A stretch of DNA of 64,000 nt from Trachelipus rathkii (GCA_015478945.1 JABUQX010028316.1:1-64000), one strand, 5' to 3'; numbered from the stretch's first letter, positions 23,384-36,641 are shown. A program made the numbers and translations. Notes: a model not told the origin generated them from the sequence alone.

Positions 23384-23857
23384 AGTGTTTGAGTGTTAAG
23401 ATTATCAGAATTGGGGACTACACTCTGCTACCAATTTGATGGATTGTAGCAGAAAGGAGACACTTACTTTTAATGTACGCAGTGGTTACTTCTCTTTCTT
23501 CTTTCTTTATTGAGAATCTTGTTTTAATGTTTTAACGTCCAAATGATCCAAAGACACAAGGACAATTATCGATGATGATATAATATTCTCTACTTGATTG
23601 AGTATCTTGTTTTAAAGTTCAAATGGTCCAAATAGACAGAGACAATTATTAACTGGTATAAGTTTGTAAAATGTTCAATAATTATCGCCAGTTCATCCGC
23701 ATGACATTTCAGTCAAGTCATAGTGTCTTCAGAATGTCGTAACTCTACTAAATAAGCTAATTTACTGAGACAGGTAGCTCTTCACACACACACACACAAA
23801 CAAAAAAGTGCGCCCAATCACACCCTATGTCATGACTACCCAGGTGATAATTCTTCA
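23384..23857 (-). mobile_element. Copia family 2 5' LTR, primer site and leader
   Basis: On the minus strand the LTR runs TGAAGAATTATCACC ... CAATCCATCA (23857-23437). 'AATTGGTAGCAGAGTGTAG' follows immediately, then a leader matching 17558-17609. A (CA)n stretch lies inside the LTR at 23785-23805. The copy is longer than that at 17610-17984 (421 against about 375 bp). Confidence 0.8.
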
Positions 23858-26800
23858 TCTTGAAGATTGCAAACATTCACTCAAAAAACAAAACAGTTGT
23901 TAAAAGATGACTTGGTTCCACTTGGGGATTTTTTGGTTGTCTTTTCATTTAAGGGAGAGGCAGCTCCAAATGGTTTATAATTTGTTGTTGGATGTCGTTT
24001 TTTTTGGCCAGTTTTTTTCTTTTTATACCGTGGAACCTGGGTCCTAAAAAAATTAATAGACAAGACAGGTCTCTCCTTCCCACTTTTGAGAGATTTTCTT
24101 AAATTATAGCTAAATGAATTTTTGTTGAAGCTAATTTTTCTTAAAAAAATCTTATTATATAAAAATGATAGTGATCAAATCAGGATTAACAACTAATATC
24201 CAGGATTAACTTTTAACTTATTTTTAACTTACAATTTTCTCTCCTTTTGATTTTTCTACTCGACCCTCCCAAGCAAGAATCCCAAAACCAAACGCCTATT
24301 TACTATTCCCAAGGGTAGAGACATTACAACTTTGTTTCATTCTTCCTGCCTCTAAATTCATTCATTAAGAATAAATTATTATTATTTTTACCTTCTTCCT
24401 TTGTTTTTTTTAGTCTCAATTTATTTCTCTTTCACTGCTATTGTTGTTAATTTGTTTTTGTTATTAATGTCTTTATTTGAACTATTTAACTTCACTTTGT
24501 TTCTGCTTATTATTATCTTTATTAACTTTTTCTTTCACTTTGTTTTTTTTTTATAACTTTTTATTGTCTTTAACTTTTTCTTTCACTTATTTTTTAAAAA
24601 CTTTTTATTGTCTTAATAAACTTTTTCTTTCACTTTGTTTTTCTAACTATTTGTTGTTTTTATATACTTTATTTCAACTTTTCTTTTGAACACCCTTCCT
24701 ATTATTTAACTAACTGTGGGAAAGAGAAAAGGATGAAGTAGGATAATAAAGGTTATATTTATTAATTTAGGTATATAATATATACAAATTATCACAATTA
24801 ATCATATCACAGAAATTAATATCACTGAGATTCATAGGTTGCTGCACTGGTAGTATCTAATCACTGATGTTCACAATAATAATCTTAGTTGATCCTATAC
24901 TGAATTTATGTTTGTGGTGTGGAAAGTGCAGTAATATAAAGTAAATACTTAATTGCACTTTGAATAGGAATCTCTTCTGTGTTCTTACTTACGAAGTTCC
25001 AGGTAATATGTTAACTGATATTAATTAGTCTGTGATCCAGGATGATGAAGTAAACTGTTAATATTAGATTGGAAGCCCACAAACTGGGACTTAAGTGAAC
25101 TGCTTTCCCACAAAGTAGGAAATTCATTAATGGTCCATAAACTGGGATACGATTATAACAGACTGATGGTCCATACACTTGGACCTGTTGATATAATATT
25201 ATTACTGCACTTTTCTATTATGAGTGAAGAATTATAAATTTCCGATATTATATAATATTTAATGATGAAAGATTTTATAACATAGCTACCATTTCTCTTT
25301 TAGGATTGAATTTACACTGAAAACATTTGTTACTTGAAATTATCCATTTAAATATTTTGCTAAATTTCACACTAAACAAATTTTTAGGTGTTCAATTTCA
25401 TATTTCAAAACTTAATGTATACATTATTATAAGTTAAAAATATTTGAATTTAATATAATCAAAGGTGTTTGCGTTATAAACCTAAGTCATGTTAGGTTGG
25501 GTGGAAATTTGATAACTTCAGATTGATAAATATAATCAATAGGATACTTTAGCCTTATGTAGATCAACAAATAACTGTTTTTAGAACGTTAGAAATAAAA
25601 AGACAGTAAGAAGCCATATTGAGACCGTCCCAGTCAAGCCAATAGAACCAATCACCAAACAACGTTTGCTCATGCACAATGCACAAACAACCCTATCATT
25701 TATAAAACAAAAAAAATTTCCTCGTAAATAATCAATCTGAAAGATATTAACCTGAGAATGGAGAAGAGATAAATGTAATAAAAAGAAATGTTAAAGAGCT
25801 ATATTTGACCAAGGTAGAAATTGATTCCCTTTACAACGTCTACCCAACGACTTTATTATGTACGGTCGAAGGTCGACCACCTTGCTTTAAAGCTTTTAAA
25901 TATATTTACATCTGGTCCCGATGTTGCTCCCATTACTATATTAAAAATACTTTTGTATTGGTGGTAGCTATACAGTGATGTTTCACTCTATTTCTTTGTA
26001 GATGTTCTTACATCTCTCTACTTCCTGTTGTATTTGTTTCCTTTTATTCTCTTCATGTAATGTATGTTTTAGATCAATGCAAGCCATGGAACCTGGTCGT
26101 TCTTTCTTGCAATAATAAAAGTTGAATATCCTCTTTATTCTTAAGGAGTGATATCCAACACATTTTCAGGAGCAAAATTAAATAAATTATCCAATGTGTC
26201 CTCAAATGTTAAATGTTTTTTGGCTTCCACATCAGATAACTCTTTTTAACCTCTTTTGTAAATGTCTATTCTTCATAGAGTGATTTCTTCATAGAGTGAT
26301 ATAACTTTGCTAGCAGGGATCTATACATTTTGTGGGAATGCGAGCCTTCCAATTACATTAGGTAATGAAGGAATTCTGTTACAACTTATCATGAAAGGGA
26401 TTTAGAAATCTATAGGAAATAGTGAAAAAAATTACTAAATGTGTAGTGATGCAAGGGAAAAGTTCTAGAAAGATATATAACTATTACTTACTTAACTTTA
26501 CTTTTGTTTAACTTATTCTCCTATAAAGGAAAAAGATGAACACATTTTTAGAAGGGAATATCTATAATAGATCATCAGATAAAGTTATATAAAATAGTAA
26601 AAAACAGATTGAGAAATGTAATAGAGCTACTGCTTGGTGAGGAGTAGCAATGGATACAGCAGGAGAAGAAGTGAGATGTTACCTTAAGAATAGTAGTTGA
26701 GAGGATGTGAGAATACAATAGGAAGCCACATGTTTCTTTTAAGAGATTTGAAAAGAATTTTAATTCAGTGCCCAGAGAAAGATTATCAGATTAACGTTAG

Positions 26801-26940
26801 TAGGGATTACATTGTAGGGGAGAGTGCTATATAAGATCCCAGGGAAAGTGGAGGGTGGCATCCCGAGGGTGTATCCTAAAATGTGCCCAAAATATAATAT
26901 TGCCAAAATTGTATCTCCCATCTACTACCTAAATTTCAAA
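23858..26940. other. No confirmed genes
   Basis: AT-rich sequence. Near 25060-25190 the words 'aactggga' and 'tggtccata' recur a few times as a small degenerate repeat. Around 26060-26115 an 'aatgcaagccatgg' block ending in 'aataataaaag' may be a retroelement tail. Nothing else is supported. Confidence 0.4.
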
Positions 26941-26949
26941 TACTGTGCT

Positions 26950-27576
26950 CTGAGTTTTGAAGCTGTTAATTGGGAATTTTGTATGTAGAGCTATCAGGGT
27001 AATGCGTCTAACAGTTCAAAACTGTATTAGAATAGAGATCATCCACAAAAATTTCAGTTGCAGAAATGAATGTAATCGGGACCCTATAGTGGGTGAATCC
27101 ACGTGGAATGTCTCAACAAGCGCAAATGTTCCGGCGAATAAGACAAAGAAAATATGCTATTTATTTTGTGACCATTTACAAAAACAAGCACTATTCTTGT
27201 GTACTGAAATTTCAATGAGTCAAGTCCAATATTTATCACTGTTACTCCTATACAGAGAAGCAAGAGATGTGTACATATACTGTATGTAATAATGTAGATG
27301 CAAATTAAAGTAAAAACAATACTTATATTCTTAATGAAGTTCTGCGAAGAATATTGTAGGCCACATCTGGATGAGAAAATGTAGATCTTGACGTTACTCA
27401 CAGTTATGGTGATGTTAGTCCAGTTATACCATCCAGCCTGAATTTGGATTTGGTCTGATGTTTTGACAGGATTAAAAGGCACACTGGGGTTTTAACATTG
27501 GTAAATCCAGCCCAGTACTGAAAATTGATTCAGCAATAGGAAGTTTTGCGGACCAAGACTGCCCACGCTCTGAAAC
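26950..27576 (-). CDS. Candidate exons of an unrecognised gene
   Basis: Minus-strand segments with splice-like edges. Exon A runs 27576-27402: acceptor ttcacag|G, then 'VSERGQSWSAKLPIAESI' and, after a one-base shift near 27480, 'PFNPVKTSDQIQIQAGWYN' with donor ACT|GTGAGT. A second segment begins after 'ctgtatag' near 27265 ('GVTVINIGLDSLKFQYTRI'). A third begins after 'cactatag' at 27083 and reads 'VPITFISATEIFVDDLYSN'. Composition with Asn-x-Thr sites suggests an extracellular protein, but no domain is recognised. The frameshift in exon A is a concern. Confidence 0.3.
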
Positions 27577-27995
27577 CTGTGAATATATGAATCGGTTATA
27601 TTCTTTGAGCAGAAAATGAGATACATATATAGATAATATAAATAAAAATAATAATATATATAACAGCTGTTGCTGATAGGACAATAAGTAAGATTACTGG
27701 CAGATGTAACAAATAGTATTTACATGGATGAATAAATACATAAACTTATATATAAATGCCCTACCCTTAATGGAATAACTCCTCAAAAAAGGGTCAGCTC
27801 CACAAAAGACTGGATGAGACAATTTGTGTTGATCTGTTAAAAAGATATAAATCATCCATACTTCGATATGAGTAGCAGCCATATTGAAGTATTTCAGAAT
27901 ATCAGAAAAATAAAAAGGGATGACTATATCTAATAAACTCATTATTGTTGTATTCGTTTGACTTATATGTGGCATTGTCAGATACAAGAATGCAG

Positions 27996-28277
27996 CACAT
28001 CCACGAAATATATATATATAATAATATATATTAATTATTATAATATATATATATATATATACTCATTATAAACTTTACCTGTGTAACTGTAATAACAAAA
28101 GTCAGTAGCTATGGAGTACATTTCCGCAGACACCAATGCATATAATATATATAGTATATATATATATAATTATTATATATATATTATATATATAATATAT
28201 ATATATATATGATATATATATATATATTATATATATATATTATATATATATTAATATATATATATATATATTAATTA

Positions 28278-28334
<57 letters not shown>

Positions 28335-28345
28335 TATATATATAC
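27996..28345. repeat. Paired (TA)n arrays
   Basis: TA arrays at about 27996-28066 and 28139-28345 separated by 70 bp of unique sequence. Many single-base slips (TAATA). Confidence 0.95.
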
Positions 28346-28351
28346 CTAGGA

Positions 28352-28400
28352 TTTGGCACCCTAGCTTTTTGGCACCCCAATTTTTGGCACCAATTCGATC
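28352..28400. repeat. Short TTTGGCACC tandem repeat
   Basis: Three to four copies of 'tttttggcaccc' directly between the TA array and the next minisatellite. Confidence 0.7.
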
Positions 28401-28479
28401 GTAAGTGTCTCTCCCTTAGTTTTTGGCCACTTTGTGACCACCCTTTTAGGGGCGTAGTCCCCCTTTTTTTTGTTGAATT

Positions 28480-29300
28480 TTTGATGGTTGTTTGATGTGG
28501 TCAACTTTGATTGTGTGTCAACTTGATGACGTCAATCTTCGTGTTGTGATTCAACTTTGATGGTTCAACTTTGATGACTTCATCTTTGATGGTGTCACTT
28601 TGATGGTTCTACTTTGATGTTGTAACTTTGATGGCTCATCTTTGATGCATTTTCTAGTTTTTTTCAACTTTGATGGCTTAACTTTGATGGTTCAACTTTG
28701 ATGGAAACCTATATTGATGGTGTCTAAAACTTTGATGGTGCTAAGTTGATGGAACCTAATATTGATAAATTTGTCAACTTTTGATTGATTGTCAAACTTG
28801 ATGGTGTCAGCTTTGATGGCTCATACATCTTTGCTGGCTCAGCTTTGATGGCTCAACTTTGATTGTGTCATTTTTTGGTGATGGCTTCATCTTCTTCTAA
28901 TACAAAATCTAAAGAGGGAATCAGTCATTGATGCCTCAACTATTGATTGCCTCAACTTCGATATCTCAGCTTTTGTGCTCCTCAACTTGATGGCTCAGCT
29001 TTGGTGGCCAACTTTGATGGCCCAACTTTGATGGCTAAACTTTGATGCCTTAACTTTGATTCCTCAACTTTTGATGCTCTACAACTTTGATTGCCTCAGC
29101 TTTTGATAGGCTCAGCTTTAATGCCTCAGCTTTTGATGCCTTCAACTTTGATGGCTCGACTTTGATGACTCAGCATATTGATGACTCATCTTTGATGACG
29201 TCATCTATGTCGGATCAACTTTGATAGTGTCATCTTTGATGACTCAGATTTTTTGATGGTTCAACTTTGAGGTTCATACATTTTGATGGTACCCAATCAC
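28480..29300. repeat. Minisatellite built on a 15 bp TTTGATGG unit
   Basis: About 50 degenerate copies of a unit near 'ggctcaactttgatg'. The modal period is 15 bp, with 1-3 bp indels. Fifteen is five codons: the minus strand would read V-E-P-S-K repeatedly, the plus strand F-D-G-S-T, but indels close every frame. It begins after a 'cccttttttttgttg' stretch and ends at 'tttgatggtacccaatcacc'. It may be a decayed coding repeat or simple slippage product. Confidence 0.85.
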
Positions 29301-29317
29301 CGTAAGGAGTGTCTAGT

Positions 29318-29440
29318 GGTGTTCTATGAGCATTCTATGAGTGCCAGGTGAGTGCCAATGAGTGCCAATAAGTACCATACAGTTTTAGTGGCCAATGAGT
29401 TGCCCAAGTTAGAGTGCCACATAGTCGCCAATCTGAGTGC
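29318..29440. repeat. GAGTGCCAAT short tandem repeat
   Basis: The 10-11 bp word gagtgccaat/gagtgccag recurs about six times with variants such as 'aagtaccat' and 'gagttgccca'. It directly follows the TTTGATGG minisatellite but is a different unit. Confidence 0.7.
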
Positions 29441-29512
29441 TCACTTTTTTTCAAGCCTTTTCTAGGCTCCCCCTGAGCTTAGAATAACCCTAATATGGGT
29501 GTCTACCCCCTA

Positions 29513-29775
29513 GGTTATAAAGTATGAGGAATCGATTGGTGATGTTTATTTATATTGAATAGGTAAATTAGAGGATGTTTCCTAGTATGAGTTAGCTTTT
29601 TCTAGCGCATACCGGTGGATAATTAAACAGAGAACCTATTGAGGATTGGTGCAGTACCCCTCTCTCATTGTTATAAAAGGTATGATGTTTCCGATTGGTG
29701 GGGTCACTCAATGACTTATAAGTGCTAGGACTACTTCCTACTATGAGTTTACCTTTTTCTGGCACTTGTCTAGCC
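29513..29775. repeat. Direct repeat, two ~160 bp units with TATAAA
   Basis: The series 'gttataaa', 'gattggtg', 'ttcctagtatgagtt' and 'ctttttctagcgc' at 29513-29610 is repeated at 29672-29770 as 'gttataaaa', 'gattggtg', 'ttcctactatgagtt' and 'ctttttctggcac'. Each unit carries a TATA-like word, but no transcript evidence can be drawn. Confidence 0.65.
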
Positions 29776-29877
29776 TCGACACAAGTGAGTATAGCATATC
29801 TAAAGCAGACTATCTATCATTTAGCAGTGAACCGCAAACTCGTTTCTCGAGTCGCGTCCCACATAGGTGGACCCCTC

Positions 29878-29999
29878 CGCGAAACCGCCGCCGTGTGCGC
29901 CGCATGCGCAATATTTTCGCGTAACCGCAGCCGCGTGCGAACGCAGGCACAATATTTCCGCGATCCCGCCGCCGCGTGCGCCCGCAGGCACAATATTTG
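29878..29999. repeat. GC-rich 41 bp tandem repeat, three units
   Basis: Units of 40, 41 and 41 bp (29878, 29918, 29959) each run 'cgcg', an 'accgc-gccgcgtgcg' core, 'cgcaggcacaatattt'. Content is around 65% G+C with many CpG, in a window otherwise very AT-rich. Forty-one is not a multiple of three, so the frames across it are not repeated protein. Confidence 0.85.
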
Positions 30000-30024
30000 C
30001 ACCGGCGACACAGAGAATCGATAA

Positions 30025-30840
30025 AGTATGATGTCTAATATGTTCTCAAGCTATTCAAAGAATTTCTTTCAAATATACTTTGTGTTATACTATGAGTTAT
30101 TCATTTTTACTTCATACTTAAACATTTTTTATTAAAAAACAAATATGACGTTTACATGACCATAATAAAGCAGTTAACTATGTATAAATCAATAAGCTCA
30201 TCCAGTAAATCAAAGACCTACTAATCCCCTTGATATAAGACGCGTTTTATGCTTGCGATACTCTCTTACTGCTTTACTGCTTTACATCATATATTTATAA
30301 ATTATTATGAATTTCTTTTATATATTTTTTATGTTATTGTAACATTCGTTGATTTTTAATATTTAAATTCAATGTAACAGATGTAGATGAATGTAGAAGA
30401 CCAGGAGCTTGTGTCTAATAAACATTGGAGATGATTGTAGAAATCCCTGTAATAAAATTTTATCAAAAACACTTATTCCTCCGAGTGAAAGTCTCTCACG
30501 TATATAACGCGAAGATTCATAAGAATTCAACCTAGCGCTCGAAGATGCTTAGCAACGAGCGGGATTTAGGTTAAACTCCGCGCCTTGTCTCTTAATCGCT
30601 TTAGCTGACTTTGACTGCTTATCAGTTTACGGATATTATATTATTACTGTAATTATAAATTTCTTTATCAGACTGATGAAAGGATATTCAATGTGGTCAA
30701 AATTACCGCTATCCCAAAGTCGGCCACATAGGTTCTTGATAGCTAGCCAAGCGGCCGACAGGTTATGTGGGTAAAATTTTTGAGTTATTCTTAAATTTTA
30801 GAAAAAAAGGTTTTATGATGGTGAAATAGCAATTACTTAA
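30025..30840. other. No genes seen
   Basis: Mixed AT-rich sequence. A less AT-rich patch at 30480-30610 contains 'cgcgaagattc' and 'cgctcgaagatgct' but no frame or RNA could be recognised. Confidence 0.35.
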
Positions 30841-30844
30841 TTAT

Positions 30845-31075
30845 ATTACTTGAATAAGGGGATATCAATATAATATAAATATATAATATTTAATAATATA
30901 ATATAATATATATAATAGTAATTAAATAATTAATATAATATTAATATAAATAATATAATATTAAATAATATAATATGAATAATAATATTAATATGTAAAC
31001 ATTCAATAATATAATTATTAATTAGAATGTAAGATTAAATAATATAATAATATATAATATATATATAATAGAAAT
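30845..31075. repeat. Low-complexity ATAATATA tract
   Basis: Irregular TAATATAAT repeats over about 230 bp, unlike the clean TA arrays elsewhere. Confidence 0.85.
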
Positions 31076-31429
31076 AATGATAATCTATAAATGTTTTTCA
31101 GTACAGGAATATAATTTATCGATATAAAGATTGGTTTAGTGCAATTTCATGTGCTGGAAAGTGTAATATACTCTCATTAGAATCATTGGACAACTCAATA
31201 CACGAGTCATAATATCTCGTGTGATATTATCTGATTTAATTGCACAATGAATTTGGATTAATAGCTATGATAGGCTAAATAATTAATTTTAAATTTTTAA
31301 AAGTTATTTTAAATGTATTTTCAATTAAAAGAATTTCTTTATAAATTTTTGGTCCTGTATGCCAATATATGTGTATGCCTTTACATAAAAAAAAATATAA
31401 ATACTCACTAAATAATTTTTATATTTGCA

Positions 31430-31632
31430 CCTTAATCTACATCAAAATCTACAGCTACAATTGGCATTTACATCTTCATTTACATCAATCTATGACAACA
31501 AATAAGACACCTACATCTTCATCTACATAAATCTATAGTTACAAATTTACAATTAAAACGTATTTCTTCATCTTCATCAATATATAGCTACAACTGACAC
31601 CTACACTTTCATCTACATAACTCTACAGGTTA
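31430..31632. repeat. CTACATCAATCTACAGC minisatellite
   Basis: Four to five degenerate units of 44-60 bp. Each has 'cacctacatcttcatctac', 'atcaatctata' and 'gctacaa' in order. The strand is strongly pyrimidine/A biased. Confidence 0.7.
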
Positions 31633-31767
31633 TAACTACTAATGTCATGACAGAATCATCTCAAGTAAAGTAATTATGTAATATATTAACTCTTAATTAC
31701 TAATTAGATAATATATTATCTAAACACTAATTCTTGGAGTCTTGTGCCATCATTTTTCTAATTGAAG

Positions 31768-31771
31768 TTTG

Positions 31772-31809
<38 letters not shown>

Positions 31810-31857
31810 TATATTATAATATATAATATATAATATATATATATATTATATAATATA

Positions 31858-31899
<42 letters not shown>
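31768..31899. repeat. (TA)n array
   Basis: TA repeats with TAATA slips, next to the hAT-like fragment. Confidence 0.95.
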
Positions 31900-31900
<1 letters not shown>

Positions 31901-31989
31901 GGTATTTCGTTATTTGATTCTTCATACTAACTAGAAATGTTACTAGGATAGAAATTTTGTGATGAAATTTTTAATAAAAATAGTATCTT

Positions 31990-32590
31990 GATACAGAGTT
32001 ATTTGAAAGCTGCACTTCAATTTTTTTGACATATTTTTTTATCTATCATGAACACTAAATCTTTTGCATTAGGCTTTATTAAATTCTCTGCAATTGTATG
32101 TACTTCACCAGCTTTTGCAATTTGATAACTAATTTGATATGAAGCATGCAACGCATCTTTGTTTTTTGACATGTGTGAGTAAAATGTAGATTTTCTTTAG
32201 TTTAATTCTAAACACTTTCTTTTAAAATATTATTCATTGGATTTTTTTAAATCGAATGTGCCGTTTCCAAATGTTTTTAGTTTAGTTGGATTTCACCTGC
32301 TATTAGTCAAAGCTTTTCGCCATTCAACACAAATCACTTGGTTCATTCTTATCACCTATCCAGATGAAACTATAAGAAAGAAAAGCCTCGTCATATTTTC
32401 TGGATTTTGTTTTTTTTCCCAATGTAGTTTTGGTGAAGCTTTTGAATATAGATTCAGATTTAGGCCTAGTAACAACATCTTCGTTTGTGTTACTAGAAAG
32501 CTGCCTATTTGTATTCGACTTCTCATTAATTTTTAAACATAACCATTTATCCACTGTGGATAGTTTAATTTTATTCCAACAAATTAACAA
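31990..32590 (-). pseudogene. hAT/ZBED-type transposase N-terminal fragment
   Basis: The frame 32324-32590 ends with 'SRKYDEAFLSYSFIWIGD', the conserved start of ZBED5/SCAND3-like hAT proteins (RKYdE-Y--fGF-wiGd). It is followed by a shifted frame near 32320 that lacks a clear BED-finger Cys pair. Downstream on the minus strand come 'YYFKRKCLELN', 'STFYSHMSKNKDALHASYQ' and 'YQIAKAGEVHTIAENLIKP', all in the order of such transposases. Frameshifts near 32310, 32230 and 32200 break it. The catalytic core and C-terminal dimerisation part are absent. The fragment ends near the TA array. Confidence 0.75.
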
Positions 32591-32639
32591 ATAACTATTA
32601 AATATTAAATTTTAATAAATTCTAATTTTCCTAATAATT

Positions 32640-33667
32640 GTTGGCAACACAACATGTATTAGTATTTCTGTAAATAGACAAAGACATGGGGGGCGATTTT
32701 CAAAATATTTCACCATATAGCGATCGGCATGTGTGTGTACAAATATTGACGGTCTGATTGCTGAACTTGGTTTCGAGTATGTCACAAGAATGGAGCCTTT
32801 TTATAGACTTCTCAAAAGCAAGTCTGAAAACAGTATTGCTTTATAATGGCAATGTCAAGCCTTCATTACCAGTAGCATACTTAGTAGGTATGAAGGAAAC
32901 ATATGACAGTATGTCAGTTTTAACTAATGCATTACATTATAAAACAATACAGTTGGAAACTCTGAGGAGACTTGAAAATTGTAGGTATGCTAATGGGACC
33001 AGGGTGGATTCGCCAAATACTTCTCTTCCCTTTGGCTATGGGACAGTAGAGCAACAGACAAGCATTATATACAGAAAGAGTGGGCAAAAAGAAGTAACTA
33101 CGTTACAGGACTTGATAATATTGTTTCAACCTCTAGTTAACTCGAGGAAGATATTGGTTCCCCTCCCCCTTTACATATAAAATTAGGCTTAATGAAAAAT
33201 TTTGTGAATGGAATGGATAAAAAATGGAGATGGCTTTGCATATCTCAGGACTCGGTTCCCTGCTTTAAGTGAGGCAAAATTGAAAGAAAGAATATTCGCT
33301 GGCCCACAGATCAGAAAACTCTTGAAAGTTGACACTTTTGAGAAAGAGTTATCTGCTTGAAGGGCATTTAAATTCGGGATTTCTAGATGGTAATAAAGCT
33401 GAATATTACGAAGAGTTGATAAAAAAAACTCATGACAGCAATCAGAAGCTTCGATGTCGAATGTCACTGAAAATTCATTTCCTGCATTCCACTTTGGATT
33501 TCTTTCCCCATAACTTGGGCGCTGTTAGTGACGAACAGGAGAACGATTCTATCAAGACCACGACAATGAAACATAGATATCAAGGAAGAGAACATTTTAA
33601 CATGATGGGTAACTATTGCTGGTTCTTGCTGAGAGAAGATAAAACGCAGTATAAGAGAAAGAAGTGA
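32640..33667 (+). pseudogene. Repeat protein family, middle and C-terminal part
   Basis: Plus-strand frames join across shifts. 'WSLFIDFSKASLKTVLLYNG' and 'LPVAYLVGMKETYDSM' (32758-32940) are followed by a shift into 'GDLKIVGMLMG'. Later come 'FQPLVNSRKILVPLPLYI', then 'EAKLKERIFAGPQIRKLL', and in 33329-33667 'MSLKIHFLHSTLDFFPHN', 'LGAVSDEQ' and 'MKHRYQGREHF'. This is a family of uncharacterised, multi-copy proteins in arthropods and cnidarians, with a conserved H-LDFFP-NLGAVSDE block. Its function is unknown to me; copy number suggests a mobile origin. The 5' edge is homologous to 52263-52385, where the N-terminal part lies. Confidence 0.7.
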
Positions 33668-33773
33668 AAGTTTGGTAACTAATTATTTAAAAATCAAAAT
33701 TTTCTTGTACACAATTTTTGTTTAATGAATGCGTTGGTATATTTTGTTTCACTTTTATATTCTAAATAGGTTA

Positions 33774-33777
<4 letters not shown>

Positions 33778-33823
<46 letters not shown>

Positions 33824-33886
33824 TATATATATATTATATATATAATAGTATATATTATTATTTAGTATATATAATATATATCACAA
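33778..33886. repeat. (TA)n array
   Basis: A TA run with slips, starting about 110 bp after the repeat-protein fragment ends. Confidence 0.95.
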
Positions 33887-33889
33887 ATT

Positions 33890-34780
33890 GGTATCTGTTA
33901 CGATGTTTTTAACATCATTTTGGTAATCAGCAAGACGGTTTATTAGTAAGAAAATCACTTAAATATTCATGTGACAGATAAAAAACTAAATTTTTGTCGA
34001 GTAATGTAATTAGCTCACGTTAGAACCTTGTGGCAACAAACCTAATTTCTAATTGGTTCTTTGAAAACAAAGTGTTTTCAGTGCATCAAAAACTCTGTTC
34101 CTCCATCTTGTTGCTTTAATCATTTTATTGTTTATATTCTTTTCTTTTTAATTTTCATTAATCAGTAATATTCATGATTTTCTAATTGTCATTGTAAGTG
34201 TAATCAAGAATTTTTGTGAATATCAGATTTAGACAATATTAATTCTTTTATTAACAAATTGATAATTATTTATTTTATTTCTCTTTATAAGGGTTTCGTT
34301 CGCCCCTGTATGGAGTAAGCCTCACATTTAGGGTGGTTTCACTCACACAGCTCTTTTTGTTTAGGGGGAGTGTATGGCTTTTCGTTTTATATACTCTCCT
34401 GCTTTCACCAACTCTCTCCAATCTCCTTTTACTGGTCGAATTATTTTTTTTCTTTATTCTATCGCTATTAGAACGGAGTACGGACAGTACCCTTTCGAGC
34501 TCTTCAATCACATACCATTGAGATGGACTCGTGTAGGAGGTTTCTACATTCTCATCATTTATCTATCCAACTCTCTAACCCCAGACATGACCGCTAAATG
34601 CCTCATCTTACATATACTGCACTGTTATAGTCTAAAACACACCATCTTTATCTACCATTCCTTACTATCTTTGACGCAACACAATTTCAATTTTGGGGCA
34701 TGTCAACCTTTAAATTGGATTGGCCTAGGAAACTTCCCACCCCCCAACGCTGGTAGAATTAGGGAGGCCTTTGCGCGCAC
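33890..34780. other. Block between TA arrays, no gene
   Basis: No supported coding frame. The pyrimidine-rich stretch at 34260-34470 gives overlapping frames on both strands, none with recognisable residues. Confidence 0.35.
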
Positions 34781-34781
34781 C

Positions 34782-35615
<834 letters not shown>

Positions 35616-35616
<1 letters not shown>

Positions 35617-35632
35617 AGTAACTATATATATA

Positions 35633-35672
<40 letters not shown>

Positions 35673-35715
35673 TATAATAATATATATATATAATATATAT
35701 AATATTATTACTAAT
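35616..35715. repeat. (TA)n array
   Basis: TA repeats with slips; the right border of the 34.9 kb foldback. Confidence 0.95.
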
Positions 35716-35895
35716 ATATAAAAGAAAAGCGTCGTTGGATACATAAATAATAGTTATTAATAAAACTCATTGGGCACTTAAAAATAATAAACACTGTTTA
35801 TTATGTTTTTTGAAAGTTATATTTTATCTTATGTCATGAAGTGGTGTGAGAGCGTTTCCTTATAGTAAATTATCCAAACTTCGTTATATGTAGTT

Positions 35896-36641
35896 TATAT
35901 ATATATATACTTATATATATAATATATATACTACTATATACTATATATAGTATATATATATATATTATAATAATATATATATATCTATCTAATTTTCGAT
36001 ATTATTATACAATAAATAAAACAAACATTTAATAGATTTCTTTTTTTTTTCCTGATATAAAAAAATTTTAATAACATTTCTTTCGCAATAAAATAAAACT
36101 AATAAACAAAGATTAATCCAGAAAAAAAGCAATTTCATTGGTACAAACTTTTGGAACTGAGAATTAAAAAATAATTGTAGCAGACGTACGATGTGATGAA
36201 CGTAAAAACAACAACCTTTGATAAATGGCAACAGCACAATAATTAGCATTCATTACTGAATTAAGTCGTTTTGTTCTATAGAACATTAACATATGGGCCT
36301 CGTCCCGCATTGAATCATTATTGCGTCGATTTTTTTTAAGTTTATATTACATTTCCATAATCATAGTCGACGTGAACTAAAAAAAAACCTAATATTAACC
36401 TTATTGTTTCTGGTCCAAATTATTAGGGTGTTATTATGTAATCTAAGCAAATTCCTGAAAGTAAAAGGTTTTAAATAAAGCAAATTAAATATTTAGTCGT
36501 ATTTTCGTTCGTTCCAATAATTTAAATGACTGTTGCCACCCAAAACTAAATTTCAGTTAATTAAAAAAATTTCACCATTTTTCTGATTTGTAGGTAATAT
36601 GCAGTGACGGCGCTATCCATATCGGCTCTCCCTCCCCCCAA

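Larger units (their letters stand above)
18900..23857 (-). mobile_element. Copia family 2 retrotransposon, 3'-truncated
   Basis: On the minus strand the element starts with a 421 bp LTR (23857-23437), a primer site and leader. It continues through a degenerate gag/protease region to pol. RT is present at 19490-19813 and the integrase-RT linker at 19840-20437. No RNase H or 3' LTR was found before the unrelated repeat block at 18.9 kb, so the 3' end seems missing. Flanks lack an obvious target duplication. The family differs from the first Copia (7.1-11.4 kb) in sequence but shares the TTGGTAGC-GAG primer site type. Confidence 0.7.

Noticed and set aside
29722..30024. 100-codon frame across the GC-rich island
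   Set aside because: The repeat period (41 bp) is not a multiple of three and the opposite strand is equally open; likely a GC effect.
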